This document shows positions 16,984 to 25,858 of a DNA stretch of 64,000 nt, one piece after another. The notes below the pieces were generated by a model. It was not told the DNA's origin, searched no databases, and saw nothing but the letters and a program-made list of their open reading frames with translations. Positions within the stretch are counted from its first letter, which is position 1. Each line of letters starts with the position of its first letter. A program made the position numbers and the translations under genes. The stretch is from Metarhizobium sp017305935 (GTDB taxonomy: Bacteria; Pseudomonadota; Alphaproteobacteria; Rhizobiales; Rhizobiaceae): assembly GCF_029601685.1 (NCBI RefSeq), contig NZ_JARRIR010000003.1, positions 310,001 through 374,000 on the forward strand, read 5' to 3'.

Positions 16984-17658
16984 ATGACGGTTGATTTGAG
17001 CAACTGGACGCCGCGGCCGCGGCCGGAACGCAAGATCTTCGAGGGGCGTTACGTGCGGCTGGAGCCGCTCGACGCACAGGTCCATGGCGACGGGCTTTAC
17101 GAGGCCTCGAGCGTCGCCGATATCGACGGCCGTTTCGCCTGGTTGCCGGACAATCCGCCGCAAGGCCGGGCCGATTTCCAGCCTTGGCTCGACACGGCGG
17201 CCGCCAGCGCCGATCCGATGTTCTTTGCCGTCATCGACCGGCAGAGCGGAAAAATCGCCGGTCGCCAGACCTTCATGCGCATCGATGCCGCCAATGGCGT
17301 CGCCGAAATCGGCAACATCTACTGGGGACCGCTGATCTCGCGCCGGCCGGCGGCGACCGAGGCGCTGTTCCTGTTCGCCGACCATATTTTCCGCGAGCTC
17401 GGCTACCGCCGGTTCGAATGGAAATGCAACAACAACAACACGCCTTCCAAGCGGGCGGCGGAACGCTTCGGTTTCAGCTTCGAGGGCATCTTCCGCCAGC
17501 ACCTGATCGTCAAGGGCGCCAATCGCGATACCGCCTGGTATTCGATCATCGACGGCGAATGGCCTGATCTCTCCGCCGCCTTCACAGCCTGGCTCGACCC
17601 GGACAATTTCGACGCCGAGGGCCGGCAGAAACGCCGGCTGGAGGATTTTCGCCGCTGA
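16984..17658 (+). CDS. GNAT family N-acetyltransferase (RimJ/RimL type)
   Basis: A 224-residue acetyltransferase of the RimJ/RimL-like branch. Key segments: GRYVRLEPLDAQVHGDGL at the N terminus, IAGRQTFMRIDAANGVAEIG, the typical IYWGPLISRRPAATEALFLF acetyl-CoA loop region and the late strand YRRFEWKCNNNNTPSKRAAE followed by RFGFSFEG. Such proteins often acetylate amino groups of proteins, amino acids or antibiotics; the substrate here is unknown. The ATG at 16984 has AAGGA at good spacing; an ATG nine bases earlier is possible. Confidence 0.85.
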   Translation: MTVDLSNWTPRPRPERKIFEGRYVRLEPLDAQVHGDGLYEASSVADIDGRFAWLPDNPPQGRADFQPWLDTAAASADPMFFAVIDRQSGKIAGRQTFMRIDAANGVAEIGNIYWGPLISRRPAATEALFLFADHIFRELGYRRFEWKCNNNNTPSKRAAERFGFSFEGIFRQHLIVKGANRDTAWYSIIDGEWPDLSAAFTAWLDPDNFDAEGRQKRRLEDFRR

Positions 17659-17760
17659 GCCTGTCGCCACGCGGAAAGGTTTGACCGAATCCCGGTTGCG
17701 AGACTACAAATCGCTGGCGGCGTTGGAGGCAGGCGCCGCCGGGACCGGGAGGCGGACGGC

Positions 17761-18510
17761 ATGAAAATCAACGACAGCGAATTCGAGGGACGCGTGGTGA
17801 TGGTCACCGGTGCGGCCGGCGGCATCGGCCAGGCGATGGCGGAGGCCTTTTGCGCCCGCGGCGCGACCGTCGTGCTGACCGATCGCAGCGAGGCGGTGCA
17901 TGAAACCGCCGGAAAACTCGGCCCCCGCCACCGCGCCTTCGTCATGGATGTCTGCGACGAGGCCGGGATTGCCGCAACCGTCCGCGCCGCGGAAGAGACG
18001 CTCGGGCGCATCGATGCGCTGGTCAACAATGCCGGGATCGGCATCCTCGCGCCCGCCGAAAGCCTGACGACCGAGGTCTGGGACCGGCACATGGACGTCA
18101 ATCTCAAAGGGGCTTTCCTCGTCGCCCGCGCCGTTGCTGCGGGAATGCTGGCGCGCGGTTATGGCCGCATCGTCAACATCGCTTCGCAGGCGGCGGTCAT
18201 CGGCATCGAGGGCCATGTCGCCTATTGCGCTTCCAAGGCTGGATTGCTTGGCATGACCCGATGCATGGCGCTGGAATGGGCCCCGCGCGGCGTCACCGTC
18301 AATGCGATTTCGCCGACCGTGGTCGAGACGGATCTGGCGCTGGTCGGCTGGGCCGGCGAAAAGGGTGAGCGGGCGCGCGCCGCCATCCCCACCCGCCGCT
18401 TTGCCCAGCCCTGGGAAATCGCAGCCGCCGCCTGCTTCCTCGCCGGCGAGGGCGCGGCGATGATCAATGGCGAAAACATGCTGGTCGACGGCGGCTACAC
18501 CGTCATCTGA
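17761..18510 (+). CDS. Short-chain dehydrogenase/reductase
   Basis: A 249-residue classical SDR. It has the cofactor motif VTGAAGGIGQA (about residues 16-26), NNAG at about 89-92, an active-site serine in IASQAAV, and the catalytic YCASK (Tyr-x3-Lys) around residue 157, plus the C-terminal INGENMLVDGGYT typical of sugar-alcohol and ketoacyl-type members. The aspartate at the end of the second strand (LTDRS) suggests NAD(H). It precedes an RpiR regulator and carbohydrate enzymes, so a polyol or sugar acid is a likely substrate, but this is inference. GGGAGG precedes the start. Confidence 0.85.
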   Translation: MKINDSEFEGRVVMVTGAAGGIGQAMAEAFCARGATVVLTDRSEAVHETAGKLGPRHRAFVMDVCDEAGIAATVRAAEETLGRIDALVNNAGIGILAPAESLTTEVWDRHMDVNLKGAFLVARAVAAGMLARGYGRIVNIASQAAVIGIEGHVAYCASKAGLLGMTRCMALEWAPRGVTVNAISPTVVETDLALVGWAGEKGERARAAIPTRRFAQPWEIAAAACFLAGEGAAMINGENMLVDGGYTVI

Positions 18511-18575
18511 TCGGGTAAAGCCCCCTCCCCTGCCCCGAAAGGGGAGGGCGGGGCCAAGCGAAGGGCCAGCCATTC

Positions 18576-19451
18576 ATGAAAATGCAGACCGAGCCGCCGG
18601 CCAGCGGCGCCAATATCCTGGAAATCGCCCGCGGCATGCGCGGCAGCCTGCGCAAATCGGACCGCAAGGTCTGCGACGTCGTGCTTGCCGATCCCAGGCG
18701 TATCCTCACCGCCACGGTCGCCGAAACCGCCGATCTCGCCGAGGTCAGCCAGCCGACCGTCATCCGCTTCTGCACCGCCATCGGCTGCGAGGGGTTTCAG
18801 GATTTCAAGCTGCGCCTGGCGCAGGCCCTGGCGCTCGGCCTGCCGGCCACCCATTCCGTCATCGCCGATACCGATACGCCCGACGATGTCGCCGACAAGA
18901 TCTTCGACTACATGATGACCAGCCTCGACTGGGCGCGCCATCACCTCGACAAGCGGGCGCTGACGGCGGCCGTGGATTGCCTGACGGCGGCAAAACGCAT
19001 CGAATTCTTCGGTTTCGGTGCCTCGGGCATCGTGGCGCGTGATGCGCAGCAGAAATTTCCGCTGTTCGGTGTGCCCTGCGGCGCGGAAATCGACTCGCAC
19101 CAGCAGGTGATGACCGTTTCCATGCTGGGGCCGGGCGATGTCGCCGTGATGATTTCCAACACGGCGGCGACACGTTCCATTGTCGAGATCGCCCGGCTGG
19201 CCCGGGCGCGCGGCGCCCGTGTCATCGGCCTTGTCGGCATGAGGGGAGCGTTGACAGCGGAATGCGATATCGTGCTGCGCGCCGAGACGCTGGAAAACAC
19301 CAATATCTATACGCCGACCATTTCCCGCATCGCCGCACTGACCGTCATCGATATTCTTTCCACCTCGGTGGCGCTGCGGCGCGGCGCGGCGCATATGGAA
19401 GACGTCAAGGAAATGAAGCAGGCGCTTTCCGAATTGCGGATCACGCTTTGA
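18576..19451 (+). CDS. RpiR/HexR family transcriptional regulator
   Basis: A 291-residue regulator with an N-terminal RpiR helix-turn-helix (about residues 15-85, TVAETADLAEVSQPTVIRFC) and a C-terminal SIS sugar-phosphate-binding domain (about 130-265, IEFFGFGASGIVARDAQQKF and MISNTAATRSIVEIA). Such proteins sense phosphosugars and control sugar catabolism. It lies 65 bases after the SDR gene and upstream of a cupin phosphoglucose isomerase, so it probably controls this module. A second in-frame ATG six bases later is an alternative start. Confidence 0.9.
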   Translation: MKMQTEPPASGANILEIARGMRGSLRKSDRKVCDVVLADPRRILTATVAETADLAEVSQPTVIRFCTAIGCEGFQDFKLRLAQALALGLPATHSVIADTDTPDDVADKIFDYMMTSLDWARHHLDKRALTAAVDCLTAAKRIEFFGFGASGIVARDAQQKFPLFGVPCGAEIDSHQQVMTVSMLGPGDVAVMISNTAATRSIVEIARLARARGARVIGLVGMRGALTAECDIVLRAETLENTNIYTPTISRIAALTVIDILSTSVALRRGAAHMEDVKEMKQALSELRITL

Positions 19452-20111
19452 GCATACTGGGAAGGCATATCAACGGCATCGCGATTGTCTTCGCCCTCCC
19501 CTTCCTCGCGCTGCTGATGTTCACCTCTTCCCCGACAACCAGCCGCAGGTGCATGCCATAACCGAGGGCGAGGCCGGCCGCGATGCGCTCGACACATTGC
19601 GTGCTTGCGCCCGGATCGCTATCGCCCGGCCCGCTTCGGGCGCGGCGGCTTGCAGATCGTCGTCCTGCCGGGCTTTTTGGGCAAGGACACGGCAGAGCGT
19701 AAGGAGTTACTAACAAAGAACGGCGTTTCCGCCGATTTCGCCGCGATGCTGCGTCCCCTCCCCGTTTCGCATCCGCCCTGCTCCGCCTTTCTGGGCGAGG
19801 CCAATGGCTGGGCGTAGGGCGGTTTCGTGTTCGTCGATCCGCAAGCCGGCGCGATGTCGCAGGAGGATGCGCGCGCTTGTGTCATCGCCGGCTTCGATTA
19901 CCTGCTCGGCGTGCCGGTTGCCGGCGGCCGGTTCGATTGGAAGCTGTTTCCCGATCCGGCCGCAAGCCTGGTGCTGCTCGACCATGTCAGGCAATGCGCC
20001 CATGCTGGCAAGACCAATCATGCGCCGCCGCTGCGCAACAACCGGGGCATCACCAGTCTGCCGTCGCTCTCCTGCATCCGCGCCGGAATTGCCGCCGCAC
20101 TGAAGGATTGA
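19452..20111 (+). pseudogene. Decayed gene for a small secreted-type protein
   Basis: No intact gene is present, but coding traces are clear. One frame carries GGLQIVVLPGFLGKDTAERK ... PPCSAFLGEANGWA, then a TAG at 19815-19817, and continues in the same frame with GGFVFVDPQAGAMSQEDARA to a stop at 20111. Upstream, coding similarity seems to shift to other frames: a hydrophobic INGIAIVFALPFLALLMF at 19475-19528 looks like a signal anchor. The pattern of a lost start, frameshift and internal stop indicates a pseudogene. The C-terminal part weakly recalls the DUF2927 family; I am not sure of that. Confidence 0.55.
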
Positions 20112-20302
20112 CGGCTATTTTTGATGACGGATTTGTAGTGGCACAACAAAGCGCGGGGTCAACCACTGGAACTTGTGCACCGCAGCGTTCAATTCTGTAG
20201 TAATGTTCCCGAAAATGCTTTCGAGCAGGCCGATTCTGATGTAAACATGCACGCACGGAGCGCGACGCCGTAGCGACGCGACATCAGGCATGGAGATCGG
20301 GA

Positions 20303-20926
20303 ATGATACGCGAACCTTTCGGCGGCGTCGTCGATGTGGTCACAGGCGGGCTGGGCGGCGGAACGGGGCGATATGAAAAGAAGCTCGGTGACCTCGACGG
20401 CCTCTATCTCGATGCCGATGCCCATGAAAAGCTGATGCGGGAGCTCGGCAATCCTCTCGTCTATGCCGTCGAGGATTTTCGCCCGGGCACGCAAGCCGGC
20501 GACCTGATCTATGGCGTCACCCGCATGATTCCCGGCAAGGTCGGCGACGAATTCTTTTTCACCCGCGGCCATATCCATGCCAGGGCCGACCGCCCGGAGA
20601 TCTATTACGGCCAGCAGGGCCGGGGGCTGATGCAGCTCGAATCCCCCGAGGGCGAAACCCGCATCGTCGAAATCGGCCCACAGACCATCTGTTACGTGCC
20701 GCCTTTCTGGATCCACCGCTCGATCAATGTCGGCGAGGAGGATTTGGTGATGGTTTTCGCCTACCCTTCCGATAGCGGCCAGGATTACGGCATCATCGAG
20801 CGTTCCAACGGCATGCGCCACCGGGTGATGAGCGACGGCAAAGGCGGTTGGCAACTGGTGGAGAATGCCGACTACCGCCCCCGCGATGCCGCCACCGTCG
20901 CCGCCCTGCTCAGCGATTACGCCTGA
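20303..20926 (+). CDS. Cupin-type glucose-6-phosphate isomerase
   Basis: A 207-residue protein of the cupin phosphoglucose isomerase family (archaeal-type PGI, also found in rhizobia). The metal site is visible: TRGHIHARADRPEIYYG gives His-x-His and Glu, and IHRSIN gives the last His. It interconverts glucose 6-phosphate and fructose 6-phosphate or a related phosphosugar using an active-site metal. GGAGATCGGGA precedes the start. The next gene starts seven bases after its stop, so they are an operon. Since rhizobia usually also have a classical Pgi, this copy probably serves a special sugar pathway. Confidence 0.87.
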   Translation: MIREPFGGVVDVVTGGLGGGTGRYEKKLGDLDGLYLDADAHEKLMRELGNPLVYAVEDFRPGTQAGDLIYGVTRMIPGKVGDEFFFTRGHIHARADRPEIYYGQQGRGLMQLESPEGETRIVEIGPQTICYVPPFWIHRSINVGEEDLVMVFAYPSDSGQDYGIIERSNGMRHRVMSDGKGGWQLVENADYRPRDAATVAALLSDYA

Positions 20927-20933
20927 GGACATC

Positions 20934-21887
20934 ATGACCGTGCTTCAGCCCGCCACCCGCCCGACGCTGTATTTCATCGGCGTCACCACCGCCAAAAGCT
21001 CGATCATGAAAGTGTTTCCCGCCTGGGCCGACTATCTCGGCCTCACCGATGCGGCGATCCAGGGCATCGACTTCGCCCTGCATGACGACCCGGCCGCCTA
21101 TCGCGCCGCCGTCGAGTTCATCCGCGACGATCCCCTCTCGCGCGGTGCGCTGGTGACCACGCACAAGATCGATTTGTTCAATGCCTGCAAGGACATGTTC
21201 GACGAGATCGATCCGCATGCGCAACTGATGGACGAAACGAGCTGCATTTCCAAGCGGGAGGGCAGGCTGATCTGCCACGCCAAGGATCCGATTTCTTCCG
21301 GCCTCGCCATCGATGGTTTTCTGGGGCCGGATTATTTTGCCCGCACCGGGGCCGACCTGTTTTCCATGGGCGCCGGCGGCTCGACCATCGCCTTTACCTG
21401 GCACCTGATGCGCCGGTCGCGCGGCGACAATGTGCCGTCCCGCATCGTCATCGCCGATCGCGACCCGCATCGCCTCGACGACATCCGCCGCATCCACGCG
21501 GAAATCGACAGCGCCGTGCCGGTCGAATACGTGCTTTCGGCGCGGCTGGAGGACAACGACGCCGTGCTCTGCGGCCTGAAACCCGGCTCGCTGGTGGTCA
21601 ACGCCACCGGCCTCGGGAAGGATGCTCCAGGCTCCCCCCTGTCACCTGCGGCGGTTTTTCCGGAAGGGGCAATCGCCTGGGATCTGAACTATCGCGGCGA
21701 CCTCGTTTTCCTCGACCAGGCCCGCGCCCAACAGCAGGCCAAAAAGCTGGGCATCGAAGGCGGCTGGACCTATTTTCTGCACGGCTGGACGCAGGTCATC
21801 GCCGAGGTTTTCGATATCGACATTCCAGCCTCGGGGCCGGTCTTCGAAAGGATTTCGGACATCGCCAGGCAAGCCGCCGGGCGCTAG
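20934..21887 (+). CDS. Shikimate-dehydrogenase-like NAD(P) oxidoreductase
   Basis: A 317-residue protein built like AroE: an N-terminal substrate-binding domain (TLYFIGVTTAKSSIMKVFPA; GALVTTHKIDLFNACKD, with the Lys of the family's catalytic Lys/Asp pair in THK) and a C-terminal Rossmann domain (LFSMGAGGSTIAFTWHL; IVIADRDPHRLDDI). Differences from true AroE, such as the MDETSCISKREG loop, and the tight coupling to the cupin isomerase suggest that it oxidises a sugar-derived substrate rather than shikimate. Aspartate after the second strand (ADRD) suggests NAD. The substrate is unknown. The start at 20934 was chosen over an in-frame start within the preceding gene. Confidence 0.8.
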   Translation: MTVLQPATRPTLYFIGVTTAKSSIMKVFPAWADYLGLTDAAIQGIDFALHDDPAAYRAAVEFIRDDPLSRGALVTTHKIDLFNACKDMFDEIDPHAQLMDETSCISKREGRLICHAKDPISSGLAIDGFLGPDYFARTGADLFSMGAGGSTIAFTWHLMRRSRGDNVPSRIVIADRDPHRLDDIRRIHAEIDSAVPVEYVLSARLEDNDAVLCGLKPGSLVVNATGLGKDAPGSPLSPAAVFPEGAIAWDLNYRGDLVFLDQARAQQQAKKLGIEGGWTYFLHGWTQVIAEVFDIDIPASGPVFERISDIARQAAGR

Positions 21888-21983
21888 GCGGATCGGGCGC
21901 AAATGCTCCTTAGCCGGCCTGCCGGTCCTGTTCCCTCCGCAACCACGAGGCAGCTCCGGTCACCGAACACAGGGAAATATTCG

Positions 21984-22835
21984 ATGCCCTTCATGGCCCG
22001 CGCAACCACAAGCCCCCTGCCCTCGATGCTCGCCGAACCGCCGGCGGCATCCCTCGCCATCCACTGGCTCGGCCAGGCCGGCTTCGTCATCGACCTGGCC
22101 GGCCGGCGCGTGGTGATCGATCCATATCTCTCGGATACGCTGGCGACAAAATACCATGGCAGCGAAACGCCGCATGAGCGGATGATGCCCGCGCCGGTGA
22201 CGCCGGAGGGCATCGCGCATGTCGACGCCGTGCTCGTTACGCACGCCCATACCGACCATATGGACCCCGGCACCCTGCCCGCCTTGCTCGCCACCAATCC
22301 CGCCGCGCCGTTGCTGGCGCCAAAGGCTTCGCAGACGCAAGCCATCGACCGCTCCGGCCTCGATGGCGATCGTCTCATCCCGACGGATGCCGGCGAGCGC
22401 CTGGTGTTCGGCCCGCTGACCATTCTCCCGACGCGGGCGGCGCATGAGGCGCTGGAGCGGGACGACGAGGGGCATCACCGCTTTCTCGGCTACGGGATCG
22501 AGGCGGACGGCCTTCGCATCTGGCATTCCGGCGATTGCGTGCCGTTCGAGGGGCTGGTCGAGGAGGTCGCGGCATGGAAGCCGGATATCGCCCTGCTGCC
22601 TGTCAACGGCCGACGGCCGGAACTTTCCGCACGCGGCATCGCCGGCAATTTTTCGCTCGAGGAGGCGGTGGAGTTGACCCAGGCCGTTGGCGCGGGCGCC
22701 GCCATCCTGCATCACTACGGGCTGTTTGCATTCAACACCGAAAGCCCCGAGAGGATCGATGCGACGATTGCGGCGCATCCGGACCTGGCGCTTTTCCGGG
22801 CGCGGACCGGAACGGTCATAACGCTGGATCGATAG
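21984..22835 (+). CDS. Metallo-beta-lactamase-fold hydrolase, UlaG-like
   Basis: A 283-residue metal-dependent hydrolase with the THAHTDHMD (HxHxDH) motif about residue 84, a further His/Asp (IWHSGDCV) and ILHHYGLFAFN near the end. The pattern ASLAIHWLGQAGFVIDLAGR at the start resembles UlaG, the L-ascorbate-6-phosphate lactonase. The start at 21984 has AGGGA nine bases upstream and is preferred to 21903. It follows the AroE-like gene by 96 bases in the same direction, so it may supply a lactonase step for the same carbohydrate route. Function beyond the fold is inferred. Confidence 0.78.
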   Translation: MPFMARATTSPLPSMLAEPPAASLAIHWLGQAGFVIDLAGRRVVIDPYLSDTLATKYHGSETPHERMMPAPVTPEGIAHVDAVLVTHAHTDHMDPGTLPALLATNPAAPLLAPKASQTQAIDRSGLDGDRLIPTDAGERLVFGPLTILPTRAAHEALERDDEGHHRFLGYGIEADGLRIWHSGDCVPFEGLVEEVAAWKPDIALLPVNGRRPELSARGIAGNFSLEEAVELTQAVGAGAAILHHYGLFAFNTESPERIDATIAAHPDLALFRARTGTVITLDR

Positions 22836-22842
22836 TGGCATA

Positions 22843-22860
22843 CCTTGTCAGGTGACAAGG
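22843..22860. repeat. Candidate parS site 2
   Basis: CCTTGTCA-GG-TGACAAGG, the reverse complement of the copy at 15359, extended by A and T to a 20-base inverted repeat. It lies eight bases after the stop of the UlaG-like gene in non-coding DNA, about 6 kb from repC. Confidence 0.62.
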
Positions 22861-22910
22861 TTTTTGGAAGGGAGGCGGCTACCGCCCGATGCCTCCCGGT
22901 TGTTTCGAAA

Positions 22911-22928
22911 CCTTGTCAGGTGACAAGG
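22911..22928. repeat. Candidate parS site 3
   Basis: A third perfect copy, CCTTGTCA-GG-TGACAAGG, again flanked by A and T. It lies 68 bases (centre to centre) from site 2 in the same orientation. The rest of the 22836-23130 spacer holds a small RIME-like palindrome near 23020-23050 and no supported gene. Confidence 0.62.
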
Positions 22929-23130
22929 TCCAGCCACTCCAGAACGGATCTCCTTCCCCTTCGTCCATCTTTTAAAGGACCGGGCCGTTGCGTGTTGGTC
23001 GGTCTCGTTCCGCCAGAATCCTTTCGTGTCCGAGGGGAGAAGGGGTGGGCGAGGGCGCGCCGTTCATGGAGGGCGGTTTCAGAAGACGCCCAGCGGCAAC
23101 CACGGCATTCCAACAGGCCCTTGGAGAGCT

Positions 23131-23168
23131 ACAAAACAAAACCGCCGCCCTCTTGCGAAGGCGGCGGT
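23131..23168 (-). terminator. Intrinsic terminator of mmsA
   Basis: On the minus strand, ACCGCCGCC-TTCGCAAGAG-GGCGGCGGT forms a strong GC stem (23141-23168) followed by TTTTGTTTT. It lies 26 bases after the mmsA stop. Confidence 0.85.
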
Positions 23169-23193
23169 CGTTGTGTTCAGGCTTTGAAGATAG

Positions 23194-24690
23194 TTACTTC
23201 ATGGTCGGGATGGAGAATTCGGCGCCGTCCTTGATGCCGGAGGGCCAGCGCGAGGTGACGGTCTTGGTCTTGGTGTAGAAGCGGAAGGCATCCGGGCCGT
23301 GCTGGTTCAGGTCGCCGAAGCCGGAGGCCTTCCAGCCGCCGAAGGTGTAGTAGGCGATCGGAACCGGGATCGGAACGTTGATGCCGACCATGCCGACCTG
23401 GACGCGGCTGGCGAAATCGCGGGCGGCATCGCCGTCGCGGGTGAAGATGGCGACGCCATTGCCGTATTCGTGGTCGTTGGGCAGGGCGAGTGCGTCTTCA
23501 TAGGTCTCGGCGCGAACGATGGAAAGAACCGGGCCGAAGATTTCTTCCTTGTAGATGCGCATGTCCGGCGTGACGTTGTCGAACAGGCAGCCGCCCATGT
23601 AGAAGCCGTCCTCATAGCCCTGCATCTTGAACCCGCGCCCGTCGACGACCAGGTCGGCGCCTTCCTGGACGCCGAGATCGACGTAGCCCTTGATGCGCTC
23701 CAGGGCCTGCTTGGTGACGACGGGGCCGAAGTCGGCGGACGCATCGGTGGAGGGGCCGACCTTCAGGCTTTCGACGCGCGGCACCAGCTTGGAAAGCAGG
23801 CGCTCGGCGGTGTCCTTGCCGACGGGAACGGCGACAGAGATTGCCATGCAGCGCTCGCCGGCCGAGCCGTAGCCGGCGCCGATCAGGGCGTCGACGGTCT
23901 GGTCCATGTCGGCGTCGGGCATGATGATCAGGTGGTTCTTGGCGCCGCCGAAGCAATGGGCGCGCTTGCCGTTGGCGGTGGCGCGGCCATAAATGTACTG
24001 GGCGATCGGCGTCGAGCCGACGAAGCCGATGGCCTGGACGTCCTTGTCGTCGAGCAGCGCGTCGACGGCTTCCTTGTCGCCGTTGACGACGTTGAAGATG
24101 CCCGCCGGCAGGCCGGCTTCGATGAACAGTTCGGCAAGGCGCATCGGCACGCCCGGATCGCGCTCGGAGGGTTTCAGGATGAAGGCGTTGCCGGAGACGA
24201 TGGCGGGGCCGGCCTTCCACAGCGGGATCATCGCCGGGAAGTTGAACGGCGTGATGCCGGCGACGACGCCAAGCGGCTGGCGCATGGAATAGGTATCGAT
24301 GCCGGAGCCGGCATTGTCGGTGAACTCGCCCTTGAGCATATGGGCCGCGCCCAGGCAGACTTCGATGACTTCGAGGCCGCGCTGGATGTCGCCCTTGGCG
24401 TCGACGACGGTCTTGCCGTGTTCGCGGGCCAGCAGCTCGGCCAGCGAATCATATTCGGCCTCGACCAGTTCCAGGAACTTGCGCATGATGCGGATGCGGC
24501 GCTGCGGGTTCATCGCGCCCCAGGCGGGCTGCGCCGCCTTGGCGTTTTCGACGGCTTCGCGCACCTCGGCCGAGGTCGCCAGCGCGACCTTGCCCTGGAT
24601 GGTGCCGTCCATCGGCTGGAAGATGTCCGCCGTCTTGCCGCTCTTGCCGGCGACATGCTTGCCGCCGATGAAATGTCCGACTTCCCGCAT
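23194..24690 (-). CDS. mmsA: Methylmalonate-semialdehyde dehydrogenase (CoA-acylating)
   Basis: A 498-residue aldehyde dehydrogenase of the MmsA (IolA) type. It converts methylmalonate semialdehyde or malonate semialdehyde plus CoA and NAD to propionyl-CoA or acetyl-CoA in valine, thymine and inositol breakdown. Diagnostic features are MREVGHFIGGKHVAGKSGKT, FNFPAMIPLWKAGPAIVSGN, the glycine loop GFVGSTPIAQYIY and the catalytic cysteine in GERCMAISVAVPVG. It ends at a strong terminator and is divergent from a LysR-type gene, its probable regulator. A typical length and no anomalies. Confidence 0.93.
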   Translation of the reverse strand: MREVGHFIGGKHVAGKSGKTADIFQPMDGTIQGKVALATSAEVREAVENAKAAQPAWGAMNPQRRIRIMRKFLELVEAEYDSLAELLAREHGKTVVDAKGDIQRGLEVIEVCLGAAHMLKGEFTDNAGSGIDTYSMRQPLGVVAGITPFNFPAMIPLWKAGPAIVSGNAFILKPSERDPGVPMRLAELFIEAGLPAGIFNVVNGDKEAVDALLDDKDVQAIGFVGSTPIAQYIYGRATANGKRAHCFGGAKNHLIIMPDADMDQTVDALIGAGYGSAGERCMAISVAVPVGKDTAERLLSKLVPRVESLKVGPSTDASADFGPVVTKQALERIKGYVDLGVQEGADLVVDGRGFKMQGYEDGFYMGGCLFDNVTPDMRIYKEEIFGPVLSIVRAETYEDALALPNDHEYGNGVAIFTRDGDAARDFASRVQVGMVGINVPIPVPIAYYTFGGWKASGFGDLNQHGPDAFRFYTKTKTVTSRWPSGIKDGAEFSIPTMK

Positions 24691-24979
24691 GGGTCTAGCC
24701 TCCCTGATGTTTCCGTTGACGAGATGGGCGGATCATGGCTTTAAATTTTGATCATAGCAAGACGAGGTTCGGCGTATCCGTTGTGCGGAAATGGATGTTC
24801 GAAAGCGGGAGAGAGGGCATGAAGGATGACATTTTCGCCATGGCGTGTAGCCACTCCAGCCCTGCGCATCCCTTGTTCTCCCGGGAGGAGAAAGGGAAAA
24901 CGGCGCCGGTGTGCCGTATCGAAGACCGCCTCGCGGGGGGAGGGCAGGGCGGGCGGGCTCGCAAGGCGGGGGCGCGGGC

Positions 24980-25858
24980 ATGAACTGGGATGACGTGCGC
25001 ATCTTTCTCGCGGTCGCGCGCGCCGGGCAGATTCTCGCCGCCGCGCGCCGGCTGGGGGTGAACCACGCGACGGTGGCGCGGCGGGTGAGCGCGCTGGAGG
25101 CGGCGCTGAAGACCCGCCTGCTCACCCGGCGCACCAATGGCTGCGACCTGACGCCGGCGGGCGAGGCTTTCCTGCTTTCGGCCGAGCGCATGGAGGCGGA
25201 AATGCTTTCGGTGCGCTCCTCGCTGGGGGATGAGGATGTCGCGGTCTCCGGCTCGGTGCGCATCGGCGCGCCGGATGGTTTCGGCGTCACCTTCCTCGCA
25301 CCGCGCCTCGGCGAACTGACGGCGCGGTATCCCGATCTGAAAATCCAGCTCGTGCCGGTGCCCCGCTCCTTCTCGCTGTCGCGGCGCGAGGCGGATATCG
25401 CCATCACCGTCGAGCGGCCGGACCAGGGCCGCTCGGTGGCGCGAAAACTGGTGGATTATTCGCTGGGCCTCTATGCCAGCCGCGCCTATCTGGCCGACAA
25501 TCCGCCGCCCGCCGCAATCGACGACCTCGCGGGCCATCGCCTCGTCGGCTATGTCGACGATCTCGTCATCAATCCCTCGCTGAACTACGCCCCCGACATC
25601 ACCCGCGACTGGAAGCCGGCCTTCGAGATCTCCAGCGCGCTGGGGCAGGTGGAGGCGGTGCGGGCCGGCGCCGGCATCGGCATCCTGCATGCCTTCATCG
25701 CCAGGCTGCATGACGACCTGGTTCCGGTGCTGCCCGAAAAGACCATCCGCCGCGCCTATTGGCTGTCCTACCATGAATCCGTGCGCTCGCTGCGCCGCAT
25801 CCATGTCGTCGCCACCTTCATCTCGGATGCCGTGGCCAGGGAGGCGGCGCGGTTCTGA
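24980..25858 (+). CDS. LysR family regulator divergent from mmsA
   Basis: A 292-residue LysR-type regulator. The N-terminal winged helix-turn-helix is clear (MNWDDVRIFLAVARAGQI; LAAARRLGVNHATVARRVSA, residues 1-60), followed by the usual effector-binding domain (about 90-290). The start at 24980 is fixed by the family N terminus; the frame is open upstream but lacks similarity. The 289-base spacer to mmsA would hold the shared operator. Control of mmsA is inferred only from the divergent arrangement. Confidence 0.87.
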   Translation: MNWDDVRIFLAVARAGQILAAARRLGVNHATVARRVSALEAALKTRLLTRRTNGCDLTPAGEAFLLSAERMEAEMLSVRSSLGDEDVAVSGSVRIGAPDGFGVTFLAPRLGELTARYPDLKIQLVPVPRSFSLSRREADIAITVERPDQGRSVARKLVDYSLGLYASRAYLADNPPPAAIDDLAGHRLVGYVDDLVINPSLNYAPDITRDWKPAFEISSALGQVEAVRAGAGIGILHAFIARLHDDLVPVLPEKTIRRAYWLSYHESVRSLRRIHVVATFISDAVAREAARF

